From Tomocerus qinae (lineage: Eukaryota > Arthropoda > Collembola > Entomobryomorpha > Tomoceridae): a DNA stretch of 64,000 bases. The notes under the pieces were generated by a model that saw only the letters and a program-made list of their open reading frames with translations, was not told the DNA's origin and did no database searches. The stretch is taken from positions 22,713,930 through 22,777,929 of the forward strand of contig CM034549.1 in assembly GCA_020055645.1 (NCBI GenBank). Reading direction: 5' to 3'. This document shows, piece by piece, positions 24,714-36,800 of the stretch (position 1 is the stretch's first letter; each line of letters starts with the position of its first letter). A program made the translations under genes and the position numbers.

Positions 24714-27700
24714 ATGCTCCGAGCAAGTAGTATTGCTGTTGTATATGCTAAGTCTGCAAACGGGGAGAAGATTTTACTAAAACCCTACTTAAAGTCTCAA
24801 CAACTAGTCGTTTCACACCGGCAAATCGGTTTTTTGGTAACGAGGGCAGTAAGAGCAGTCCTAAAAATACGATATCTCATCCTTGGAGGAGCTGCTGCTG
24901 GTGGAGTAAGCCTTCATCAGGTATATCTTTCTGTCCATTTTGACGTTAATACTTTTGTTGGCTTGATTATTGACGGTTTCTAATTTGTACTTTTCTATGC
25001 ATCTGTTGTAGTCATACCAGTCATGGAAAGACTCTTTACCAGATATGACTTGGCTCCAAGAACTTCTACCGCCTCCGGAGAAGATTGACTCATGGCAGGG
25101 ATCGATTATGGAAATGAAGGACAAAATTAGTCAATTTGAAATAGACCCTGAAATGAAGCATTTGGGGCAGGAAAGACTGCAAAGTTTGAAAAGCTGGTTT
25201 GATGAACGGTTAGAACGAGCCATAAATGCAACGGACGTCACTCAAACTTCAAGGTCGGAAGGCGCAGGAGAATCATTAATGAAATCTGCTCTGCAAAGAA
25301 TTACCGCTGGTTAGCCTTCGAAAAAATACTTTTTGGTTTTGTAAACTTTGCAACTTTTTTGTTTTGAGCTTTTTAACGTTTTCGTTTATTACTATAAATG
25401 CATTTTTAATCCCTTTTGGTTTGATCTAGAAGCTGAGGCAGCAAATAAAACAACCTCCTTTTTTGGAAAAACTACTAATCCTACTGAAAGAATTGGTACC
25501 TTTTGTTTTCTTTTCATTGGTATCGTATTTTGTACGCATGCATATGGAAATCAATAATTGAATAAATGTGAATTAAATGAACAGAATCCCTCAATGCTCG
25601 CGTGGAGACTTTACAGGAAGAATTAATTAAAGTGCAATTAAAATACCAAAAAGAATTAGAAAGGGTAGAAAAGGAAAACAAAGAGTTAAGGAAACAATTG
25701 CTTTTACGCGGAAAGGATTTGCAGACCAAACGAAATGTTAAGGTATATAAATGTATCTTTCTTTAAAAATTTATTTAATAAGGGATTATCAAAATATACT
25801 TACAAGTCTACAACTACAACGCAAAATCTTTCACGAGGTAACAATTACACACAAGTTGTTAATTATGTTTGTCATTCTTTTTAAATAGAAGTCGTTGATC
25901 GACATGTATAGTGAAGTATTAGATGAATTAGTCGATTTTGATTCATCATACAAATCTGCTGATCATCTTCCTCGGGTCGTTGTAGTAGGAGATCAATCTT
26001 CCGGGAAAACTAGTGTGCTGGAAATGATTGCTAAAGCCAGAATATTTCCCAGGTATATTCGCATAAATATAAATACAATAAATGCTGTTAAGTTTCTTAG
26101 TTTCTTAATGTTTCACAAAATTCTTTCCAAGAACATATTATTATCTTGGTTAACATTGATGTTAACTGCGTAGATTCTGCTTACTGTTTGTCTGCTTCTC
26201 AGGATATAAGAACAGCAGCAAATTGAAAGGCACAAAAATAGAAATAGTGGTTTTTTTTATTAGCAATGACTAATGACACAGTTTTTATTTTGATCACAGG
26301 GGTGCCGGTGAAATGATGACACGTGCTCCTGTCAAGGTCACTCTCAGTGAAGGTCCTTACCATATTGCGCAGTTTAAGGATTCTACAAGAGAGTTTGATT
26401 TGAGCAAAGAATCTGATTTGGCTGATTTACGGAAAGAAGTCGAACTTCGTATGATGAACAGTGTTCGCCGAAGTGGAAAAACCGTTTCGGATCAAGTTAT
26501 TAGTATGAGTGTCAAAGGTCCAGGACTCTCACGGATAGTACTAGTTGATTTACCTGGAGTTATTTCGGTAGGTTTAAATTAAATGAGGTATGTAATCACA
26601 AGAGAGTTAAAGTCAAAAAATCTAATGGGAATAATTTGGATTTATTTAAGACTCAAACTGTGGATATGGCCGATGACACAAAGGAGTCAATCTTAACAAT
26701 GAGCAGACAATACATGCTAAACCCCAATGCTATTATATTATGTATTCAAGATGGATCTGTGGATGCCGAAAGGAGTAATGTAACCGGTTAGTGGTCTTTG
26801 ACTTTAAATTAAATTCATTAAACTATATCTTTTATATCTGTTTCACTTCATTTTTTGTTAAGATTTGGTATCACAAATGGATCCCCAAGGAAAGCGAACA
26901 ATTTTTGTGCTGACCAAAGTTGACATGGCAGAAGAAAATCTTGCCAACCCTGATAGGGTGGGTATTATATTTCAGCGTTACTTTTCATTCCGTAGGTATC
27001 GAGTCATAATTTTTATTTCACTTTCCCTTTAACTCCAGATTCAAAAAATATTATCTGGTCGTCTTTTCCCAATGAGAGCTCTTGGCTATTTTGCGGTGGT
27101 TACTGGTCGTGGAAACACAAATGACTCTATTGATCAAATCAAACAATACGAAGAAGACTTCTTCCGCAAATCAAGACTTTTCAAATCTGGTCAAATTGGA
27201 TCAACCCAAGTAACAACAAAAAATTTGTCATTCGCTGTTAGTGAATGTTTCTGGAAAATGGTTCGAGAAACTGTAGAGCAACAAGCTGATGGTTTCAAAG
27301 CAATTCGATTTAATCTGGAAACGGAATGGAAAAATAACTTTCCCAGGTTTGAAACACTAACAGTACTATGTAAAACGTCATTCGGAGATGATGTCATCAC
27401 TATTGTAATATTAATAATTAATACTAAAAATGCAGAGTTCGTGAACTAGTTAGGGAAGAATTATTCGAAAAAGCCCGAGGAGAAATACTCGACGAAGTCG
27501 TCAATCTTTCTCAAGTCTCAGCCAAAGAATGGGAAGATTTGATTACGAAAAAACTTTGGGAAAACATGAGCTTACATGTTTTTGAAAATATATTCCTCCC
27601 AGCCGCGCAGTCTGGGTCTGTCAGTAAGTCTTCTAAGCTAAATGTAATTTATAAAAGTGTCTATGGGTAACTAAAGGCCAATTTTATGTGTTTCAGATAC

Positions 27701-29496
27701 ATTCAATACAACAGTAGACATCCGCCTCAAGCAATGGGCGGAGCAACAATTGCCTAATAAATGTGTAGAGGTCGGATGGGAAGTTTTGAGACATAAATTT
27801 GTGCAATTTTTGGATAAAGCAAAGGCATCAAAAGACCACGATCCTTTGTTTGATAATCTAAAGGCTGCAGTTGTTGAAGAAGCAGTTAAGCGTCACGAAT
27901 GGGAGGATAAGGTAAGCTCTAAGGGGGTAAAAAATCAATAATAACAATCAAATTATTTTGGACTTACCCTAAATCCTAAAAGTAGAAGCTGACTATAATT
28001 TATTTATTTATGTATTTCCTAAAGGCTCCAGAGGTGCTTCGTGTAATACAATTGAATACTTTAGAAGATCGATCGGTACATGACAAAAATCAATGGGATA
28101 GAGCAGTCAAGTTTTTGGAAGATTCTGTGAAAGAGCGCTTACAGGTATAGTTGCTAACGACCGGAGTTGGTCTATTATCTATACAGCATCTATATAACAT
28201 TCTTTATTGCTTTCGCCCTGTAAAGTGACCCTTTTTACATGGACGTGAAAAGAATTGAGATGTTTTTAGTTTTTTTGTAAAATGTGTATTTATTAAATAT
28301 TAAATGAACATTATTTTCACAGGAATAAAATTGATTATGTCATTTTTAGGATAGATTGTGAAAATAATTTTCGTGTACTTTTTATGTGTAAAACGCAAGA
28401 GTGTTATGTTTACCACACTCTGTATATTATAATGTACTTGGAGGAGTTCATTGAAGTAAAATTATATGAATCTATTGCTAATAATTGTGCATTTTTCTCC
28501 GAAAACAGTCTTGCGAAGAATTACTTAGTCAAATAATAGGACCTGGCTCCTTGGAGAGATGGTATAAGTGGAAATATTCAACAGAAGATCAAACGAGAAG
28601 ATCTTATGTTAAACATGAGTTAGAGCAAACACTTACACACGACAAAGTAAGACCATTTTGCAAAACACTTTGTACTTTCATCAGGTCTAAGCTAAAAGTA
28701 ATCCACAATTTTTGAATATGTCTTATATTAGAGCCATTCGCCTTCCCTTACTCCAGAGGAAATGACTGTTATACGAAAAAATTTAGAAACTAAAGGAGTT
28801 AAAGTGGACAACGACGGAATTAAAGACACTTGGTTTCCTGTTTATCGAAAATTTTTCTTAAAAAATAGCTTATCCAAAGCCTTCGAGTGTAGAAAAGGAT
28901 ATTGGATTTATTCTAAAGGAGTTGAGGGCGAGGTTTGTTCCATTTTATTCACTCCTTTAAGGTTCTAAGCTTTTACTTTTTAAAAACCATTTTGTGTACT
29001 AAATTAATTTGTTTTCCAGATGGACTGTAACGAAGTAGTTCTTTTTTGGAGGATCCAACAAATGTTAAGAGTAACATCTAATGCATTAAGACAACAGGTC
29101 GTTAATCGTGAAGGTAAGAAAATTCTTATTCAAAGTCATCTAATTACAGGAGTATCAAAGTTAGTGTAATTTAGCTGGTAACGGTTGTCGCAGTAAAAGA
29201 TTTATTTTCCTATTGTGTTTTAGCTCGTCGTTTAGAGAAAGAAATAAAAGAAGTGTTAGAAGATTACAGTCAAGATAAAGATAAAATGTTCCAATTATTA
29301 ACTGGCAAAAGAGTTCAACTTGCAGAAGATTTAAGTAAGAAACTTTCAATTGATTAAGATTAAGAATTTCTATTATTTTTATTTTAAATGCAGTAATGGT
29401 AAATGGTAATTGATGACTATTGTGTTTGCAGAGCGTGTTCGTCAAATTCAAGAAAGGTTGGAAGAGTTCATTCAAGCACTAAATGCTGAAAAATAA
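24714..29496 (+). CDS. OPA1: OPA1, mitochondrial inner-membrane dynamin-like GTPase
   Basis: Fuses inner membranes and holds cristae junctions. The ATG at 24714 begins a basic mitochondrial targeting sequence, followed by a membrane segment ([18 protein letters not shown]). Next comes a linker with the 66-nt exon 25430-25495 and a coiled coil ([20 protein letters not shown] at 25.6 kb). The GTPase domain has [20 protein letters not shown] (P-loop), [16 protein letters not shown] and VLTKVD. Middle and effector regions follow in family order: [33 protein letters not shown] and [12 protein letters not shown]. The final helix is [20 protein letters not shown]. The stop TAA is at 29494-29496. I found no internal break. 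The upstream TTG at 24708 is not needed as a start. It is convergent with TRMT10A. Confidence 0.96.
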
Positions 29497-30045
29497 ATCT
29501 TCGCTTACATATATTACATAAAATTATATTTGTGATATTAAAATTATTAGACGAATCTTCCGTTCTCTGTATATTACTTTCTTGCAAGTAATCACACACA
29601 GTATTAGATTGTACTGTTCCACAATTTTACACTACTTTGTATGTCAGAGATTGGATATCAGCAGTAAACTTTCTGTTTCTCTTCTCCGGTAGTCCATTGT
29701 TTGCTGATTATGAATGTAAGTTTCGGAAAAATACCAAATTGATTACTAAGTTGACTCGGGCATTTTCTTAACACCTTAAACAAATGTACTAGTTGTGAGC
29801 TCTGCCAGTTGCATTCAAATTGTTAGATTTATGTATGACTGTGCTTGCAAAACTTGTCTCCAAAATAAATACACTATTAAACACTAAATCACTTATTTTT
29901 TAATGTATAATAATTATATTTTTGCCTTTTCAATAAGTTATTGAAAATCACATCAAATACAATAAGAAACATCGTTGGTAGTTGGTAAATCAACGCAAAC
30001 CACTATAGAAAAAAATATGCTATCAAGTGGCCAGAGTGTTAGCCG
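29497..30045. other. Convergent 3' flanks of OPA1 and TRMT10A
   Basis: About 550 bp between opposing stop codons. A plus-strand AATAAA at 29864-29869 suits the OPA1 transcript. No clear minus-strand AATAAA for TRMT10A was found here, so that transcript may use a variant signal or overlap OPA1. Confidence 0.5.
29864..29869 (+). terminator. Poly(A) signal candidate of OPA1
   Basis: AATAAA 368 nt after the OPA1 stop, preceded by T/G-rich 3' UTR-like sequence. Confidence 0.5.
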
Positions 30046-31519
30046 TTAACTATTTGTGGCTTCAGTTTGGTCATCTGAACTTGTCGAATCATCTTTTCCC
30101 TTTAAGGGCACTGCTTCTTTTCTTTGAGGCAGTACTTTAATTAGAGATTGTTCCCAAGTCAGACCTTCTGTTACCAAAGATAGAATTTCGAATACTGCAA
30201 AAAAGTAAATGATAAGATTAAAATCACTGCATTTTGAAGAAGAATTAAACCATGTAGTTTGTCTTGGTTGTAATGAGTCCACTCACCGTGATCAATACTT
30301 AAAACTTTTCGAGTTTTCATAGACATGTATTCAGCTATCGGGAGCCTTGCATGACCTATTTTATTTTCCATAGCTAAAGAATGGCACATCCCCTGTTTTT
30401 AATGAAAATAAATACAACTACTATAATATTTTATACAAACTAATCAGAAAATAAGTTTACATATTACAACTACTTTCTCTTGTCTAAATCCATACAAAAC
30501 TTTCACCAACTTTCATCTTTTAGCAAGATTGTAGTAAAATCATAAAACTTTCATATATTATGAGTTAGCTTTGAGAAAGCTTGAATTGGAAACGACTTTG
30601 ACTACCTTTCTGGAATTGTGGTCTACAATTCCACCAATAACGTATAATTTGCCATTGTCTAACTTCTCCAGGACATTGTCCGATTCGCTGGTCAAGTAAA
30701 TCACATTATCTTTTGGGAAAGCGTCTATCTCCATATGAGTTTTTTCTGTGAAGTTAACCTGTTGCAAAAATATGATTAATCTTACTAAAGATTATTTGCT
30801 AACACACGAAGATACTTATATAACCAATAGCACTTACATCCCAATTTTTCCATCCGTCGTGTTTGGCAATAATAGCCGTGGATTCTCCAGTGAAATTCGT
30901 CACATACAGCTGCAAAGGTTCTTTTAAACGTCTATTGATGCTATAACATCGATGAATTTGTTTAACACACTTGCACAGGTCCTGCAATTATTTCAATATT
31001 ATTGTTTCATTTCACTGTTCTGATCTTTGTATGTTGTAAGAAAATTCAAAATATGTAAGACAATATTAATGCGTCTTTGTTACCAGTATTTTTATTTCTA
31101 AGGACAAAGTACTGACGTTATCATTGAAATTCTATATAACCATAAACTAACGATAACATGACATTATGACATCCTAAGATCCATACCTTATTGTTCATTA
31201 GTTGATCAAAGCTCATATCAATAGCGACTCCAACTTTACAGCTGGAGTCTTTCATTGTATTTGCTTTCAATGTTTTTCTCGACAAATCGTCTCCATTTAA
31301 TTTCCTCTTTTGTCTCAATTCTTTCTTTTTGAGACGTTCCTTTTGCCGTTTCAAGGGTTTGAGCTGCTCCCATTTTTCCTTTTTTGCCAGTCTCCTCAAT
31401 TGGCGCTTGGACAAAGACTTTTGGTCTTCAGATAACTTTTTCTCAGTGATGGAATTGCTGCAGGACAGTAAGGTTGACTCTTGTGTTTCACTTTGAGTCG
31501 AATCTTTAACTTCCTCCAT
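30046..31519 (-). CDS. TRMT10A: tRNA (guanine-9-N1)-methyltransferase, TRMT10A type
   Basis: SPOUT-fold enzyme that methylates N1 of G9 in tRNAs in the nucleus/cytosol using S-adenosylmethionine. Five exons (31187-31519, 30838-30981, 30606-30758, 30287-30392, 30046-30194) join in frame to 294 residues. A Lys/Arg-rich N-terminal helix (SKRQLRRLAKKEKWEQLKP) suits tRNA binding. The core contains GVAIDMSFDQLM, CYSINRRLKEPLQLYVTNF and IYLTSESDNVLEKLDNGKLY. The SAM-binding knot region reads YVIGGIVDHN, ARLPIAEYM and RKVLSIDHVFEIL. The catalytic-site Asp of VDHN is present. A mitochondrial TRMT10C is unlikely because there is no targeting sequence and the motifs match the A/B class. A versus B cannot be separated with certainty in an invertebrate. 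Confidence 0.92.
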
Positions 31520-33895
31520 GATAATGATAGTTCAGTTCGAAAATTGGCAATGTAATATAATATTTACTATGTTCAAGTAATAATATTGGTCTAAATAAAT
31601 TCCAAGCTGTACAATGCCGTTAAATCGACACCTGCCTGCTCCATCCAATATTACACCTTACTATATTAATAGCCACCATGAGAATTCTTTAGCATATTTA
31701 TTTAGTCAACATCAGGTTCATTATTAGATTAGCCGTAATCTAATGTTGCATACAAACATTACACTCAATTAAATTTAAATCACTCACTGATAACAGAACG
31801 TATCTTTTGCCATACTATGTGCAGGTTATATTATTAAAGATGAACTGAAGTAAAAAAGTTTTATACAGATTAAATGATTATGGATTTTGGTTGAATGAAA
31901 TATCAGCGTAATGTTCATCATCCTATCCTTTTCCTTATGTAGCGCCACTCACCACCACACGATTTAAAACTAATTTTGCATACAGAATAGGGGCGCTGTG
32001 AGATTGGTATTGTATCAGTTGCATCACCCCTGTTATTGTGCTACAGGGTACAGATACAGACTAGTATTGAATTGACAATATAAATATTAGTGTAGTTTTG
32101 TGTCTTTTGTGAGTGTGTGCCGGGGACTGTCATTATTGCAAATTTTACCAATGTAACATTTATTGCTATCCTCTAGTCTAGACTAGTAGACAGTTAAATT
32201 AATTAATGTGTATATTATAGCATCGATTTGTAATTCTCGTTGCTCGATATAATATTTCAGAATGTAATATATGCATTGCAAGGGAATGTAATCAATGGGT
32301 AAGGTGGAGAAGCCTATAAAATCTGCAATAAAGATCGTGTCAATTTTATGATTCATTTATTATTGGTACTCTGGGATTGATTTTACAGTCATAATCATAG
32401 TATAGTATTGATTGCAATTAATTACACAGTGATACGTACATTATTATAGATTTAAAAAAGTACTATCATGTAGAGGAAGACAATAATTTTATTTTGAAGC
32501 ATAAAATTGATGCTTTACGTTCATTACTTATATTAAAGCTACGATACTCACAATACAAACCTAATCTAACAGTAAAGAAAACTCCGCTAGTATTATATGG
32601 TTAAGTATAGTATAGTTAAGTACTGTCAGCTATCGCACTGTCGGCTAAGATAAGAAACATCGTAAATAGTATTTCCAGTTGTAGTGTACAGACTAGAGTG
32701 TATAATGAAAATCTACAAATTGACACGAATGTTTTACCCTTTCATAATATTATGATTCGTTAACTATGATACTTCTCCTCACCGAAGGAAGTGTGCATTG
32801 TTGAATCATTAAGGATTAAGATTATCCAAGCAGAAGAATAGCGTGTATGTGACGGGTGTGCGGTGGTTACACCAGGGTACAACATTGTTGTGATGGAATC
32901 TCTACCGAATCTAATCGAACACTTTTTTGGTTTATATGCCACTGCCATGCATATGGGGTACTGAAGAAAGTATTATAGCGAGACGACTGTGAATGGGAGA
33001 GATGTACTTATTGTTTGGGTTGAGTTGAGTTGAGACTTGAGATTTTTCATCCTCCGCTCTTCTTGTATCATTTTGTATTACGTATGCAACGCAACAATGA
33101 TGAAGGGACAAATGTTCTCAATCACTGTCGTTTTATTTCCCTACAGAATTTGTATTGTGGGGACAACATGTACATATATGTACCAAGATTTGTCTTCTAC
33201 ATTGCATCATCACATCTCGTCCATTAGCGTACTCAACAAACGACAGTTCCATTAATTTCACCTCTTATTATACAACCATTGAATGTATTACCCCATTAAC
33301 TTCCACGTATTATTAAAGACATTCCTTCTGGATTTGATTAATATTTATCTCCATCTCATTTGATCTGAATTCGACCTTCGGTGCCTCTGCTCACCTTTAC
33401 TAAATAGTATATGCATATAGTTGTTATTTGTCACTTAAATACAGATAGTTGAAAGAATTCAGTTATCAATTTACAAATAAGTTACCCAAGGATGTACAAA
33501 TCTACTACATACTATTTACTTCATTTTATATGCAAGATTTGGAACAAATATCAGTGCAATAAGCTCGAGAGCAAAAGAAATCTACTACAGGAAAATGAAA
33601 CTTCCACTTTTAACTGTTAATAAGCATTCATCGTTAAAATTCATAAGTACACGGTTGCTTTATACACAAGTTTTAGGTCTATGGTCCTAGTTTTTTAACT
33701 AGATTTATATACATTGTCATGAGTTCAATGAATTCAATCCTTATACAGCATAGAAAGCAGAAATAAATAAATAACCTGACTAAACATATTCCGTATTCGT
33801 ACTGTAAATGGTAAGTTAAAAAATATTTAACAAATTAACACAATTATTATGCATATTAAAGCACTTGAACAAACAGCTGATAAAATACTGAGAAA
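31520..33895. other. Intergenic region between TRMT10A start and Wnt4 stop
   Basis: About 2.4 kb. The right half should hold the Wnt4 3' UTR and the left half the TRMT10A promoter. A GGCGCT / AGCGCC pair near 31940-32000 is the only short inverted motif noted. No coding potential is recognised. Confidence 0.45.
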
Positions 33896-36800
33896 TTAAT
33901 TGCAAGTATTGATTTCTATATCCTTTATACATTCCTGACACGTCACAGTACAGCACCAATGGAACTTGCATTTGCAGCGAACGGTTTGTCGTACTATCTC
34001 AGTTGTGTAACCTCTTGAACAACATAGCTGCGAACATGCATCAATTGCTGTAGTGCTCTGCTGAAATAGGTTAAATTACATTTAAAATTAAATACTGATT
34101 TCTGATTTATATTATTACATTTAATTCAGATATTTAAGAGTGGTAAGTGAAATTGGTAACCAACCTTATTGCATATTCTCCCCTGTGTGCCCAAACTTCC
34201 TTTCTTGACATCAAATTCGCAGAAATCTGGAGATCTCCGTGTGTAAACCAGATCTGTGTCTGTGAGAGATTTGCCAGAGTTTTTGTTCTTAATAGCGAGT
34301 ACCCGTCTTGTTCCAACCTTCTTTTCTTCGACGTGATATGCATTTTCAAATTTTCCATTGAGGATCTCGCCAATCTTTCTAAAGCTGAGCATGACTCTCC
34401 AACATGTTTTGATTTCACAAGAGCCAGAGACACCGTGACATTTGCAATCTATCTGTACTTGGCCCATCATTATCTAGAGACATAAACATTTCTGTAATAC
34501 TGAATTGGCGAAAGTTCGTTTCTCTCCAGAAAAATTATATTTGGTTTGTTTACCTTTCGGCCAGCTTCATTATTATGTAAATTCATCAGTGCTTTAGCAG
34601 TATTTGCTGTTCTGTTGATACCCCTTTTTCTAGATAATCGTTGATCTCTGGCATCAACAAAAGAACGGCTTAAGCTAACTCCATAGTCGATATTATCACT
34701 ACATCCAGCCCACTTGAAAGTAGCTGCGATTTCCTTCACAGATCCTTTGTGTTTTTTATTTACGTCTGCAACAGCACCGGCATACGCCGCTTCGTTCACT
34801 CGCTCCGACATCGTTCTGTCACAGCCACATTCTGGAGATTCTCCGGAAGAACAGGATTTTGTAACAGCGTGGGCTACTCCCGCAGCTGATATTGCATGTA
34901 CAAATGCTGATTCTCTAGTTCCTGTTCAAAATCATCTCGCTTAGCAATTCACCAATTAAATAAACCCAACAAAATAAACCATTTGTGATCGTGATCTTGT
35001 ACTATCTACATCTGCACAATCCTAAGTGGCAGTTGCCACAAATTTTATTAAATTCTGCTAAATTGAAGTTCTATTTCACATAATAAAGCACTGTCCTTTT
35101 AATACTACGTAAAATTGAATGAAAATGCTGACGTAACAATTTTTACCTGCTGGAACAATGGGATATTTCCCCAGTATGTGCTTTGAATGCTGCAGTTGCT
35201 TACGAATGGATTTTTGGGCTACATCAGGATGAGACATGTGCTTTTCGTTGACTGGTTCGCTATAGTCGGTGAGATTATGGTTACTTCGTTTTCCTGCAAA
35301 GAATTTAACACATACAGACGCTCCATTACAAAACTTACACAACAAAGTGCGTTAGATTATGCATTTTTTTCTCACAATTAAAATTATAATTAAAATGAAA
35401 AGTTAACTTTCGGTTAGCAAAGCTAAGTCAGTTAGTTTTAGTTAGTCAAAGCAATTAATTATCACGAAAAAAACTAATACAGGCATTTTATTCATCTACC
35501 TACATACGAGACATCACTGACAATTTCGTCCATTTCATTGGATCTTGATTTTCTTTATTGACAAAAAAACGAAAAATTTTCGTGTAACGTTGAAAAGAGA
35601 GACCACCATATTTTGGTCTTTAGATTGCATTATTTATTTCAATAGCCCAAAATGAGTAATAGAGAAAGAAAGCTCTGCTATGTAGAGAAAATGTATGGTT
35701 CGGTAGTTTTTAGATATTATTATTTTTGATAGCTGTGATTGCTACTGATTTACACTCCAAGCTCTTGATATTTTAAAAATAATCCACTGCGATGACACAA
35801 GACTGACGAGACAATGCATTAGAAGGATTTTAACCCTTCCAGTAGTGCATTGTCTCATAGTACAAGTAGACCTATATGTATTGTATAACCATATTAAAAA
35901 ATCGAAACTTTTATCAATCTTATATTGAGTATGATATCTTTAGATAGAAACTGATGCAAAGAGTTTATTTATGGTATTTAAGACAAGTTTCATTGTATAA
36001 GGAGTGCTTTAGTATCAAAAAATTGCTGGGAAACAGTGGTCTGAGTCAAAAGTGAAGGCAGTTACTAATTCTAGATGCCTATCACGTTCTACATGGAAAC
36101 ATGTGACAGCAACAGATGTGAGTGACAGCAAAGGGGAGACCTAAAGTATTTCTGTCACTGCCGACTTGTAGATAACTTCACTACTTCTTCCCCTTAAACT
36201 TTTACAGATTATTTTTTCTTTTGTCTTCTCGATGTGATTTATTTTACAAATTACAGCATAATATTAGCTAACTGTTTCTATCCTGTCTTCTCAAAAAGAT
36301 CTATTAGTTTCAGTAAAATATTAATACAATGTTCATCCTCTCTTTTTCTTACTTTCTTTGCTTAAAACTCTTTCAACTTTCACTTCGAAGTCATTTTGAC
36401 TTATGTATCTAAAAGATAATAATATTTTTTTTGACATGCAAGGTATTTTAAGTACGTAATTACATTCGTGTAACCAATTGGTAATTTTAACCATCATAAG
36501 AGCAGTCGATGCATATAAGTTCATTTGCTTTCGTGTTGCTATTCATCAAGATTACAAGAATATTCGAACAACCAATTAATACTATAACTGTACAAAGAGT
36601 TTTCCTACATAGGTATAAGAAATACCAAACTTGTAACGATTTAAACTTTTTATTTATAGCTAATAAAATGTTAGTACCTAATATTATACAAAAGCGGTTG
36701 AGTTTTATAGCTATTTTATGTATCTGTTATGGATACAGGTTATTATTACCTTTTGAAAAAATTGCATGCAAGTTGAGTGTAAGAAATGTGAGTACTAAAA

